DNA of 16,997 nt from Microbacteriaceae bacterium UBA963 (GTDB lineage Bacteria > Actinomycetota > Actinomycetes > Actinomycetales > Microbacteriaceae), in NCBI GenBank assembly GCA_002292955.1, contig DBCH01000124.1, positions 1 to 16,997 of the forward strand, read 5' to 3'. Both the position numbers and the translations under genes were made by a program. The notes beneath the pieces are model-generated. The model saw nothing but the letters and a program-made list of their open reading frames with translations. It did no database searches and was not told the origin of the DNA. Below, piece after piece: positions 7,884 through 14,558 of the stretch; position 1 is the stretch's first letter, and each line of letters begins with the position of its first letter.

Positions 7884-8408
7884 CTAGAGTGCGATGTTCA
7901 GTTGCTTGGCGATTTTCTTGCAACGGTTCTGGATTGACTTAGTTCCCGCCTGATTGGCCTTCCTGATCCGCGGAATAAAGTCCTGAAGCAAGTCCGGGTC
8001 ACGCTGCGCAAAATCAGCCGCCGCCTGAAAGCCGTAGTAACCCACAATCTTGCTCTTGTCTGTTTCTGCCCACATCATGATGACCTCGTAGGCCCTTCTT
8101 CTCTCGGCTGTGGTCAAATCCGCATGAACCAGCAATTGAGGAACGTGCCAGCGAACTTCTTGCTGCGTATAGACCTCGAGATTGTTGAGCATCTCCCGAG
8201 CAAAGGGCTTCACGGATTCGGGCTTCTGCTCCGCCACTTTCATGGCAACGTAACTGGCTCTCATGGCGACAACGGGATCATCATCGAGAAAAAGCGTGTA
8301 GATCTCCGCGAGACCAGCGGGCGCTGTCAGCAACGCGGTGACGAGCTGATTCGCTTCGCCGACGGAAGTTCTCGTTCCACCGGAAAGAACGCTTTTGACG
8401 TCGCTCAT
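7884..8408 (-). CDS. Helical (HEAT-like) protein of unknown function
   Basis: I do not recognise a named family. The 174-residue protein is soluble, without signal peptide or TM segments. It looks all-helical, with helix pairs typical of HEAT/Armadillo repeats, e.g. DDDPVVAMRASYVAMKVAEQ (43-62) followed by an EVRWHVPQLL segment and further pairs. The C-terminus is Lys-rich (TKSIQNRCKKIAKQL). The helix-pair layout resembles HEAT-repeat proteins, including the AlkD group, but it is shorter than AlkD and I see no diagnostic catalytic residues. A protein-protein or nucleic-acid scaffold is as likely. The ATG at 8406-8408 has GGGAG 4 nt upstream (plus-strand 8413-8417), a good site. It stands alone: convergent with the FluC operon, divergent from the DUF3073 gene. 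Confidence 0.8.
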   Translation of the reverse strand: MSDVKSVLSGGTRTSVGEANQLVTALLTAPAGLAEIYTLFLDDDPVVAMRASYVAMKVAEQKPESVKPFAREMLNNLEVYTQQEVRWHVPQLLVHADLTTAERRRAYEVIMMWAETDKSKIVGYYGFQAAADFAQRDPDLLQDFIPRIRKANQAGTKSIQNRCKKIAKQLNIAL

Positions 8409-8536
8409 TCGACTCCCTCGTTCACCCCATCACGGCTGGTGATATGGACCCCATCAGCACAGCAGTCGTGTCTGAAAAACTCGTGAGACTTCTGGTTAAT
8501 ATACCCAGTCTCTGCATCCCCCGTGGGCGCCCGTGT

Positions 8537-8542
8537 TAGACT
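8537..8542 (+). promoter_or_regulatory. Possible -10 box for the DUF3073 gene
   Basis: TAGACT matches the TAnnnT -10 pattern and would give a start near 8549, leaving a leader of about 65 nt that contains both hairpins noted here. No good -35 is visible. A TTAATAT at 8496-8502 is an alternative AT-rich box for either divergent gene. Confidence 0.3.
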
Positions 8543-8544
8543 TT

Positions 8545-8559
8545 TCTCAGTTTTTGAGA
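8545..8559 (+). other. Small hairpin at the likely 5' end of the DUF3073 transcript
   Basis: TCTCA (8545-8549), a loop of five bases (GTTTT) and TGAGA (8555-8559) form a 5-bp stem just downstream of the possible -10 box. It could be a 5'-end stabilising stem or an operator. The evidence is the symmetry only. Confidence 0.25.
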
Positions 8560-8567
8560 TTGGGTTC

Positions 8568-8592
8568 ACGCGCCGAATAACATTCGGCGCGT
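8568..8592 (+). promoter_or_regulatory. Strong hairpin in the DUF3073 leader
   Basis: A perfect inverted repeat with arms CGCGCCGAAT (8569-8578) and ATTCGGCGCG (8582-8591) around a 3-nt AAC loop; A8568 and T8592 extend it to 11 bp. It ends 22 nt before the ATG and 9 nt before the ribosome site. No U-run follows, so it is not a standard terminator. A leader structure affecting mRNA stability or translation, or an inverted-repeat operator, are both possible. Confidence 0.55.
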
Positions 8593-8614
8593 CTCACGTA
8601 AAAGGGGCACCCGC

Positions 8615-8806
8615 ATGGGTCGTGGCCGGCAAAAAGCGAAGCACACCAAGGTGGCACGCGAGCTGAAGTATTTCAGCCCCGACACCAACCTGTCTGCGCT
8701 CGAACAAGAACTTGTCAAGACGCAAGACGCCAAGCTCGAGGAGAACCTCGCGAAGTGGGCTGACGTGGCCGCCGACGATCAGAACGACGAAACCGCCAAG
8801 GCGTAA
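8615..8806 (+). CDS. DUF3073 family small protein
   Basis: A 63-residue actinobacterial protein of unknown function. It begins with the family signature MGRGRQKAKHTKVARELKYF followed by SPDTNLSALEQEL, then an acidic tail (DVAADDQNDE). The basic N-terminus suggests nucleic-acid or ribosome contact, but this is inference. The ATG is preceded by AAGGGG (8602-8607) with a 7-nt gap. In many actinobacteria, as I recall, this family sits beside purM and in its direction. Here purM is close by but on the opposite strand, with a membrane-protein gene between them. Confidence 0.9.
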   Translation: MGRGRQKAKHTKVARELKYFSPDTNLSALEQELVKTQDAKLEENLAKWADVAADDQNDETAKA

Positions 8807-8810
8807 TCGG

Positions 8811-8847
8811 CAGGCTCGGCGTTTCTCGGGCCCAGCCTGTCCACAGG
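8811..8847. terminator. Possible bidirectional terminator between convergent genes
   Basis: Two overlapping inverted repeats lie in the 42-bp gap between the stops of the DUF3073 and membrane-protein genes: CAGGCT (8811-8816) with AGCCTG (8834-8839), and CCTGT (8836-8840) with ACAGG (8843-8847). They share bases, so only one forms at a time, which would suit termination from either side. There is no clear T-run. Confidence 0.35.
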
Positions 8848-8848
8848 G

Positions 8849-9883
8849 TTATTTGCCGGACGTCTTTTTTGTCTTTGCTTTAGCCCGCGCTTTTTCCCGA
8901 TCCTTTGCCTGAGCGCTGGCAGCAGCAGTGCCTGACTTCACACTCGTGGCGGATTTCTTTGTCGCTACCGCTGTTTTCGAACCCACTTTTTTGGCGGCCG
9001 CTGTCGTTTTCGAACCAGCCTTCTTTGCAGCAGTTGTCACCCAGTTCGCGGTCTTCTTGATGGCCGGCGAGGCGGTGGCCCCAACACGCTTGCTGATGCT
9101 GACGACAGCAGCCTTCGCCGCGAACCTTGCCCGGCTCTCATTGGCCGAACGGCGAGCCAAAACAGCCGAGGTTTCTGCGGCCGTGTAGGCCCCGCGGGCC
9201 ATCCAGTAAACACCCAGGCCGCTGACAATCGTGAACAGCAAGATGCCCACCCAACCGGTGAGAATAAAGGGCAGGAGTGTGCTGATGAACGACGTTTTTC
9301 CCTGAGCCAGCAGGATACCGGTGAGTAAAGAGCCCACCCCCAGCGTCGTTGAGATACTCATGATGACTATCCAGCGCCAGGCATCTCGTCCGTGCGAGCG
9401 CAAGAGAAGCCACTGAGCAATGGGAACAATCAGAATGACCACGAGGATGGCCACGATGACGCCGACCAATACAAACGGGTTTGACCAGTCCGGTTCTCCA
9501 AAGGATCCGGGTAAAAGTGCCACAACCCACGCTACGCCCATGGCTATGGTGGTCACGAGAATCCAGCGGCCGGCGGGCACGCGCAGTGGCCCCCGCCGGA
9601 GGGCAACGACTTCGCCAATGCCAAGCAGGAGCCCTTGAAAGAGTCCCGTCGCGATGAGGGCCATGAACTGGCGCAATCCGTCCCAGCCCTCGGTCACGGC
9701 AAAGGCCACGACGACCGCGGGTGGGATAAAACCCGCGGAAGCAGCCAACACCACGAGAGACAGCCACCACCACAGGGTGCGCAGTGGTGTGCGACGAGCA
9801 AGTTTTTTCTTTGCCGAAGCGGCGGTTCGGGTACGCCGAGGAGAGAGCTTCTTGCGAAGCGCCGCCACCCTCTCGCTAACCAC
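8849..9883 (-). CDS. Six-TM membrane protein with histone-H1-like Lys/Ala-rich tail
   Basis: I do not recognise a functional family. From the GTG at 9881-9883 the protein has 344 residues. A basic N-terminus (ALRKKLSPRRTR) is followed by about six hydrophobic segments over residues 37-235, among them IVPIAQWLLL and GWVGILLFTIVSGLGVYW. A cytoplasmic-looking tail of about 100 residues is dominated by Ala, Lys, Thr and Ser with near-repeats AAKKAGSKT, AAKKVGSKT and VATKKSATS, ending KAKTKKTSGK. The tail resembles histone-H1-like bacterial nucleoid proteins, so DNA or RNA tethering at the membrane is a possibility, not shown. The GTG was preferred because GGGAG (plus-strand 9890-9894) lies 6 nt upstream; an ATG at 9922 lacks a site and would overlap purM by 47 bp. 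The chosen start overlaps the purM stop by 8 bp, implying coupled translation. Confidence 0.82.
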   Translation of the reverse strand: MVSERVAALRKKLSPRRTRTAASAKKKLARRTPLRTLWWWLSLVVLAASAGFIPPAVVVAFAVTEGWDGLRQFMALIATGLFQGLLLGIGEVVALRRGPLRVPAGRWILVTTIAMGVAWVVALLPGSFGEPDWSNPFVLVGVIVAILVVILIVPIAQWLLLRSHGRDAWRWIVIMSISTTLGVGSLLTGILLAQGKTSFISTLLPFILTGWVGILLFTIVSGLGVYWMARGAYTAAETSAVLARRSANESRARFAAKAAVVSISKRVGATASPAIKKTANWVTTAAKKAGSKTTAAAKKVGSKTAVATKKSATSVKSGTAAASAQAKDREKARAKAKTKKTSGK

Positions 9884-10979
9884 CAAACGCTCCCACCAGT
9901 CGCACGGCACCCCCGTCGACACCCTTTGCCCCTTGTTCGAACCCGGCGAGATCGCGCGGGGTCAGTGACACCATACCGGCGACCCACGCCGGAATACCCT
10001 GTGCGGCCAATAGTGCAACTACCGCTGAGGCCGCGTCGGCCCGAACAATGCCGAACATTCCAACGCCCAAGTTCCACGTGCCTTCGGTGGATTCAAGGGA
10101 GTCGCCCGACATGTCGGCCAGCACGCGGAATACGGCCGGAGGGTTCCACGTGGAACGGTCCACCTCTACCCACGATCCTTGCGGCAAAACGCGAGCCAGA
10201 TTGGCGGCAATACCGCCGCCGGTCACGTGACTGAACGCGTGCACCGTGGGTCCGACTTCGGCGTCGGCCAGCAGGCTGATCAGGGGGCTCGTGTAGAGGC
10301 GCGTGGGTTCGAGCAAAACCTCGCCCACCACACCACCGAGTTCGTCCGACGTGTCCGTCATGGCGATCTTCTTCTTGGTCAGGATGTGACGCACCAGCGA
10401 GTAGCCGTTGGAGTGCAGTCCGCTCGAGGCCATGGCAATCACCACGTCGCCGTTGGTCACGCGCTCGGCGCCCAAAAGGTTATCGGCTTCAACCGCGCCC
10501 ACGGCGGCTCCGGCAACGTCGTAGTCGTCGGGGCCAAGGAGGCCCGGGTGCTCCGCGGTTTCGCCACCGACGAGTGCCGTGCCCGTCTCGGCACAGGCCC
10601 GAGCGATGCCCGCAACGATGCTCGCAATACGCTCGGGAACCACCTTGCCGCACGCGATGTAATCGGTCATGAAGAGAGGGCGGGCTCCGCACACCACGAT
10701 GTCGTCAACCACCATTCCCACGAGGTCTTGGCCGATGGTGTCGTGTTTGTCGAGTGCTTGGGCGATGGCCACTTTGGTGCCCACGCCATCCGTGCTTGTA
10801 GCCAGCAACGGGCGATCAAAAGTCTTGAGGAACGAGACATCAATTAGTCCGGCGAAACCGCCCACGCCACCGACAACCTCAGGCGAATGGGTGGCCTTGA
10901 TCGAGGCCTTCATGAGTTCAACGGCGAGGTCGCCCGCGGCGGTATCGACCCCAGCCTGTGCGTACGAGTTTGTGCTCAT
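9876..10979 (-). CDS. purM: PurM, phosphoribosylformylglycinamidine cyclo-ligase (AIR synthetase)
   Basis: Cytoplasmic purine enzyme that closes the imidazole ring: FGAM plus ATP gives AIR. The 367 residues match the family length. Signature stretches include TSTDGVGTKVAIA (61-73), DIVVCGARPLFMTDYIACG (93-111), GGETAEHPGLL (138-148), SSGLHSNGYSLVR (185-197), HVTGGG (251-256) and TWNLGVGM (301-308). The ATG at 10977-10979 begins MSTNSYAQAGVDTAAGD, the normal start. On the minus strand a TAGAAT box ends 9 nt before the ATG and there is no clear ribosome site, so a very short leader is possible. It overlaps the downstream membrane-protein gene and diverges from purF, 82 bp away. Confidence 0.97.
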   Translation of the reverse strand: MSTNSYAQAGVDTAAGDLAVELMKASIKATHSPEVVGGVGGFAGLIDVSFLKTFDRPLLATSTDGVGTKVAIAQALDKHDTIGQDLVGMVVDDIVVCGARPLFMTDYIACGKVVPERIASIVAGIARACAETGTALVGGETAEHPGLLGPDDYDVAGAAVGAVEADNLLGAERVTNGDVVIAMASSGLHSNGYSLVRHILTKKKIAMTDTSDELGGVVGEVLLEPTRLYTSPLISLLADAEVGPTVHAFSHVTGGGIAANLARVLPQGSWVEVDRSTWNPPAVFRVLADMSGDSLESTEGTWNLGVGMFGIVRADAASAVVALLAAQGIPAWVAGMVSLTPRDLAGFEQGAKGVDGGAVRLVGAFGG

Positions 10980-10989
10980 TGTTTGCCCA

Positions 10990-10995
10990 TTCTAT
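10990..10995 (-). promoter_or_regulatory. Possible -10 box for purM
   Basis: Within the 82-bp purM-purF gap the minus strand reads GATAGAATGGGCAAACAATG. TAGAAT fits TAnnnT and would start transcription within a few bases of the ATG. No -35 is convincing, and no purF promoter is visible on the other strand. Confidence 0.3.
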
Positions 10996-11061
10996 CGGCG
11001 TGGGGTGTGGCAGACTGAGGGAGAACTCATCCTCTTTGTCGGCTTGGAGATGCCCCGTCCC

Positions 11062-12519
11062 ATGTGTGGAATCGTTGGAATCGTCTCAACCGAACCGGTG
11101 AACCAGCAAATCTACGACGCCCTGCTTTTGCTGCAACACCGAGGACAAGATTCCACGGGTATCGCCACATCCGATGGCAGTCACCTGCACCAGTTCAAGA
11201 CCAAGGGCCAGGTGCGCGAGGCCTTTCGCACGCGTGACATGCGGGCCCTCCCCGGAAAGCTCGGCCTCGGTCACGTTCGCTACGCCACTGCCGGCGCTGC
11301 TAAGCACGAAGAAGAGGCACAGCCGTTCTACGTGAACGCGCCCTACGGCATCGTGCTGGTGCACAACGGGAACCTCACCAACACTCGAGCGCTCACGAAC
11401 GACCTGTTCAGCATTGATCGCCGGCACGTCAATACGTCGAGCGACACCGAGCTCCTTCTCAACGTGCTCGCCACCGAACTTCAGGGTCAGATTTCTGGCA
11501 CCGACCTCGACCCCGATCAGGTCTTTGGCGCCGTGGCGAACCTGCACCATCGCGTGCAAGGGTCGTATGCGGCCATCGCTGTGATTGCCGGGCACGGTCT
11601 GCTGGCGTTCCGGGATCCGTATGGCATTCGACCGCTCATCCTTGGCAAGCGCCTGACCGAGTCCGGCAAGGCCGAATGGATTGTGGCCAGCGAATCACTC
11701 GTGCTCGAGAGTGCTGGCTACGACGTGGTGCGCGACGTGGATCCCGGCGAGGCCGTGTTCATTTCGGTCGATGGTGAGATGTACTCGCGCCAGTGCGCGG
11801 AGAAACCTCGCCTCGTACCCTGCTCGTTTGAATACGTCTACTTGGCTCGTCCCGACTCGATTATGAACGGCATCTCGGTTTACGAGGCTCGGTTGCGCCT
11901 GGGTGATCGGCTGGCCAACACCATCGCCGAGTACGCACCCACGGGCAACATCGACGTGGTCATGCCCATCCCCGATTCGTCACGTCCGGCAGCCATGCAG
12001 GTGGCTCGCAAACTCGGCATCGAGTATCGCGAGGGCTTTTACAAAAACCGCTATGTGGGTCGCACGTTCATCATGCCGGGTCAGGCGCAGCGCAAGCGCT
12101 CGGTACGCCAAAAACTTAACGCGATGTCATCGGAATTCGCCGGTAAGAATGTGCTGATTGTTGACGATTCCATCGTGCGCGGCACCACCTCGCGCGAGAT
12201 TGTGGAGATGGCCCGCGCCGCCGGCGCAAACGAGGTCACCTTCACCTCGGCCGCACCGCCCGTTCGCTTTCCGCACGTGTACGGCATCAACATGCCCTCC
12301 CCCCACGAGCTCGTGGCCCACGGTCGCAAGATCCCTGAGGTCGCGGCCGAGCTAGGCGCCGACCACCTGATCTACCAAGAGGTCGACGACATGCGGGACG
12401 CGATTATCGAGGGCTCCACCGTTACCGAGCTTGAGATGTGCTGCTTCACCGGTGAGTACGTGACCGGCGGCATCGACGCCGACTACCTCGCTTGGGTTGA
12501 AGCAAACCAGCTCAGCTAG
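11062..12519 (+). CDS. purF: PurF, amidophosphoribosyltransferase
   Basis: Committing step of purine synthesis: PRPP plus glutamine gives phosphoribosylamine. From ATG 11062 it has 485 residues and starts MCGIVGIV, so removal of Met exposes the catalytic Cys2. The glutaminase domain shows QHRGQDS (25-31), HVRYAT (71-76), HNGN (101-104), SSDTE (126-130) and RDPYGIRPL (184-192). The transferase domain has the PRPP loop NVLIVDDSIVRGTTSR (363-378). An ATG at 11050 would add MPRP, but GGAG (11046-11049) abuts it directly; the same GGAG is 12 nt from 11062. In the Bacillus-type enzyme four cysteines bind an Fe-S cluster. Here Cys254 and a Cys pair (460-461) remain, but the position I align with Bacillus Cys382 is His405 (PHVYGIN), so a cluster is unlikely. 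It diverges from purM. Confidence 0.96.
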   Translation: MCGIVGIVSTEPVNQQIYDALLLLQHRGQDSTGIATSDGSHLHQFKTKGQVREAFRTRDMRALPGKLGLGHVRYATAGAAKHEEEAQPFYVNAPYGIVLVHNGNLTNTRALTNDLFSIDRRHVNTSSDTELLLNVLATELQGQISGTDLDPDQVFGAVANLHHRVQGSYAAIAVIAGHGLLAFRDPYGIRPLILGKRLTESGKAEWIVASESLVLESAGYDVVRDVDPGEAVFISVDGEMYSRQCAEKPRLVPCSFEYVYLARPDSIMNGISVYEARLRLGDRLANTIAEYAPTGNIDVVMPIPDSSRPAAMQVARKLGIEYREGFYKNRYVGRTFIMPGQAQRKRSVRQKLNAMSSEFAGKNVLIVDDSIVRGTTSREIVEMARAAGANEVTFTSAAPPVRFPHVYGINMPSPHELVAHGRKIPEVAAELGADHLIYQEVDDMRDAIIEGSTVTELEMCCFTGEYVTGGIDADYLAWVEANQLS

Positions 12520-12560
12520 ATCGTGCTGAGCCCGTTCTGTCGCAGCAAGTTCCGGCTCGT

Positions 12561-14036
12561 CTAGACGGTTCCGGCGCTCAGCCCCCGCAAGACCTCGGCA
12601 GCCCGTTCGCGCACCTCGGGCAGGTCGGAGAGGCGATTGAGGCCGGCGAGCTGCTGGCCCATCCTGTGGTTTTTGGCAAAGGTCTCTCGGTGACGGTCGA
12701 GGAAATCCCAGTAGAGAGTGGTGAAGGGGCACGCGTCCTCGCCGACCCGTTTCTTGGGATCGTACCGGCAGCCGCCGCAAAACTCGGTCATTCGATTGAG
12801 GTAGGCGCCGCCAGCCGCGTAGGGCTTGGTCATCAACAGGCCCGAATCGGCGTGCGTGGCCATGCCGATCACGTTGGGCACCATGACCCAGTCGCTCGCG
12901 TCGACAAACTGCTCGCGCATCCAGTCGAGAAACTTCTGCGGACTAACGCCCGTGACCAGGGCCAGGTTGCTCAACACCATGAGGCGCGGAATGTGATGCA
13001 CCCAAGCGCGCTTCTCAACGCCGGCCACCACCGAGCTCACGCAGTTCATCTGGGTCGCTTCGGAGTTACTGAAAGCCGGCAAGAGGTCTCGATCTGCGCT
13101 CAGCCCGTTGAGGTTTCGATAGTCCTCGCCCAGAAACCAGTACATGCCATTGATGTACTCGCGCCATCCAATGATCTGGCGAATGATGGCTTCCACCGAC
13201 TCGATGGGAGCATGTCCGGCTCGATACGCATTCAGAACTGCCTGGATGACCTCTCGGGCGTGCAGGAGGCCGACGTTCAGGTAAGGGCTCAGCAGTGAGT
13301 GATGAAGCGCCCATTCGTCTTGCGGGACGGCATCTTCGTAGGGGCCAAAACCGGCGAGGTGGTGTTCGATAAACCACGCGAGTTGAGCAAGCGCACCCTC
13401 GCGCGTGGTCGCCCACGTGGCAGAGGCCGCGTGGTTGAGCTGTTGTTGCACGTCGCGATCGATGTCATCGCGGTCGTGTTCTAGATGGCCGGGCCACGTG
13501 TAGTTCTTTGGCGGGGGCAGTCGGTTGTCGGCGTCGAAGTTCCACCGACCCCCTTCGGGCGCGCCGTCGACCACGAGAATTCCGAGTCGCACGCGCTGCT
13601 TGCGATAGAAGTTCTCCATGACAAACGATTTCTGCGCTCCTGCCCAGAGGGCAAAATCAGCACGAGAGGTGAGAAAGAAATCGTTCTCGACAAACTGCAC
13701 ACCGAAGTCTGTGAGCTGCTGAGTCTGCCGAAATGATGACGGTTCCGCGCAGACGATGGGCAGGTCGCCAAATTCCTGTCGCAACTTGCTCAGGCCCTCA
13801 GTCGTCGTGGGCGCCTGCACATACCGCACGGTAAAGCCACGGGATTCGGCGAGCGCAGCAAAGTGTCGCGCTGCCGAGACCATAAAGAAGAGGCGCTCGG
13901 CATTCCACGGCCGGCCGGTGAGCATGCGCTCGCTCTCCACCAGCACAACCACATCGGTTTGCGGATCGGCGTCCTTCATGGCCCCGTGATCAAGACTCAG
14001 ATGATCGAACGGCACAAAAATCACTCGCGACATCAT
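12561..14036 (-). CDS. PhrB-type Fe-S (6-4) photolyase / cryptochrome-related protein
   Basis: FAD-dependent light-driven repair enzyme or photoreceptor of the iron-sulfur bacterial cryptochrome/photolyase class (DPRP family). The 491 residues run parallel to Agrobacterium PhrB as I remember it: VIFVPFDHLS start, GGRWNFDADNR (163-173), HSLLSPYLNVGLL (246-258), IRQIIGWREYINGMYW (285-300), HHIPRLMVLSN (347-357), PNVIGM (387-392) and TKPYAAGGAYLNRM. The four cluster cysteines are present at C332 (MNC), C420 and C423 (FCGGC) and C436 (DACPF), with the same spacings as PhrB C350/C438/C441/C454. The tandem histidines 347-348 correspond to PhrB H365/H366. The start is ATG 14034-14036, which overlaps the DUF2256 stop by 4 bases on the ATGA pattern; the next codon is also ATG. 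An upstream in-frame ATG at 14102 is unlikely because it lies inside DUF2256. Repair activity versus signalling is undecided. The gene is convergent with purF. Confidence 0.93.
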   Translation of the reverse strand: MMSRVIFVPFDHLSLDHGAMKDADPQTDVVVLVESERMLTGRPWNAERLFFMVSAARHFAALAESRGFTVRYVQAPTTTEGLSKLRQEFGDLPIVCAEPSSFRQTQQLTDFGVQFVENDFFLTSRADFALWAGAQKSFVMENFYRKQRVRLGILVVDGAPEGGRWNFDADNRLPPPKNYTWPGHLEHDRDDIDRDVQQQLNHAASATWATTREGALAQLAWFIEHHLAGFGPYEDAVPQDEWALHHSLLSPYLNVGLLHAREVIQAVLNAYRAGHAPIESVEAIIRQIIGWREYINGMYWFLGEDYRNLNGLSADRDLLPAFSNSEATQMNCVSSVVAGVEKRAWVHHIPRLMVLSNLALVTGVSPQKFLDWMREQFVDASDWVMVPNVIGMATHADSGLLMTKPYAAGGAYLNRMTEFCGGCRYDPKKRVGEDACPFTTLYWDFLDRHRETFAKNHRMGQQLAGLNRLSDLPEVRERAAEVLRGLSAGTV

Positions 14037-14173
14037 GAGCGGCGGCACTTCTGAGAGCAGTACTTCACCGAATCCCAGTCGCGCGCCCACTTCTTGCGCC
14101 ACTCAAAGGGCAGCCCGCAGCGCTCACACACGCGAGGAGGAAACCCGTTTTTGGTCTGAGCAACGCGTGGCAT
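14033..14173 (-). CDS. DUF2256 four-cysteine small protein
   Basis: A 46-residue protein beginning MPRVAQTKNGFPPRVCERCG. It has a CxxC pair (C16, C19), a basic and aromatic middle with GLPFEWRKKW, and a second pair CSQKC (C39, C43), ending in Arg-Arg-Ser. The arrangement is that of a zinc-ribbon-like knuckle, and the sequence matches what I know of the DUF2256 family, which often accompanies photolyase-related genes. Its function is unknown; a metal-binding partner or nucleic-acid contact for the photolyase is inference. The TGA stop overlaps the photolyase ATG, strong evidence for co-translation. A TAACGT lies exactly 6 nt before the ATG with no ribosome site, suggesting a leaderless mRNA. 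Confidence 0.9.
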   Translation of the reverse strand: MPRVAQTKNGFPPRVCERCGLPFEWRKKWARDWDSVKYCSQKCRRS

Positions 14174-14179
14174 GAGGCA

Positions 14180-14185
14180 ACGTTA
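14180..14185 (-). promoter_or_regulatory. Possible -10 box for the DUF2256-photolyase pair
   Basis: On the minus strand GATAACGTTGCCTCATG places TAACGT at -12 to -7 relative to the ATG, the geometry expected for leaderless transcription. The -35 region is not convincing. The promoter sits in the 59-bp gap after the two-TM protein gene. Confidence 0.35.
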
Positions 14186-14232
14186 TCGCCCCCCACGTCG
14201 ACCGGGTGACGGCGGGTCGCGGAGCCAGAAGC

Positions 14233-14556
14233 CTAGGCCTCGGGGCTACGGGCCTCGGTCTCGGGGTTGCCGACGGTCTCGCGGGTGGCCTCGACCGTGA
14301 CGGTGCGCTTGCCCACCGTGCGGTCAAGGATGATTGCCACGAGGAGCCCGAGCGCCCCGCCAACCGAGAGCGAGATAAGAAGCATAAAGCCGAAGACCTG
14401 AAGCACGGTGTACTGGGCATCAATCGGGAAAGCCACGGTGAGCACGAGGGCGCCAATCACACCCACGATGAGCCCGAGAATAAAGAACCGCAAATAGCGC
14501 GGAGAGCGGCGCACCGTCACGGTCTCGCTCGACATCGAATTCTTTGGGGTTGCCAT
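14233..14556 (-). CDS. Small two-TM membrane protein, function unknown
   Basis: A 107-residue protein from ATG 14554-14556 (MATPKNSMSSETVTV). There are two hydrophobic segments, about residues 22-44 (FFILGLIVGVIGALVLTVAF) and 51-78 (LQVFGFMLLISLSVGGALGL), then a charged tail RTVGKRTVTVEATRETV. It has no motif I can assign. It starts 2 nt after the stop of the upstream SCP-like gene, so the two form an operon. A second ATG at 14563-14565 would overlap that gene slightly. No good ribosome site is seen for either, in line with coupled translation. Confidence 0.82.
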   Translation of the reverse strand: MATPKNSMSSETVTVRRSPRYLRFFILGLIVGVIGALVLTVAFPIDAQYTVLQVFGFMLLISLSVGGALGLLVAIILDRTVGKRTVTVEATRETVGNPETEARSPEA

Positions 14557-14558
14557 GT

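Noticed and set aside
9884..9922. Upstream ATG start for the membrane protein
   Set aside because: It would overlap purM by 47 bp with no ribosome site, whereas GTG 9883 has GGGAG at 6 nt.
10669..11061. Upstream extension of the purF frame
   Set aside because: It would run through the divergent purM gene, and PurF needs Cys directly after the initiator Met or a short propeptide.
14037..14102. 22-residue N-terminal extension of the photolyase
   Set aside because: It lies inside the DUF2256 gene in another frame and adds residues ahead of the normal PhrB-like start.
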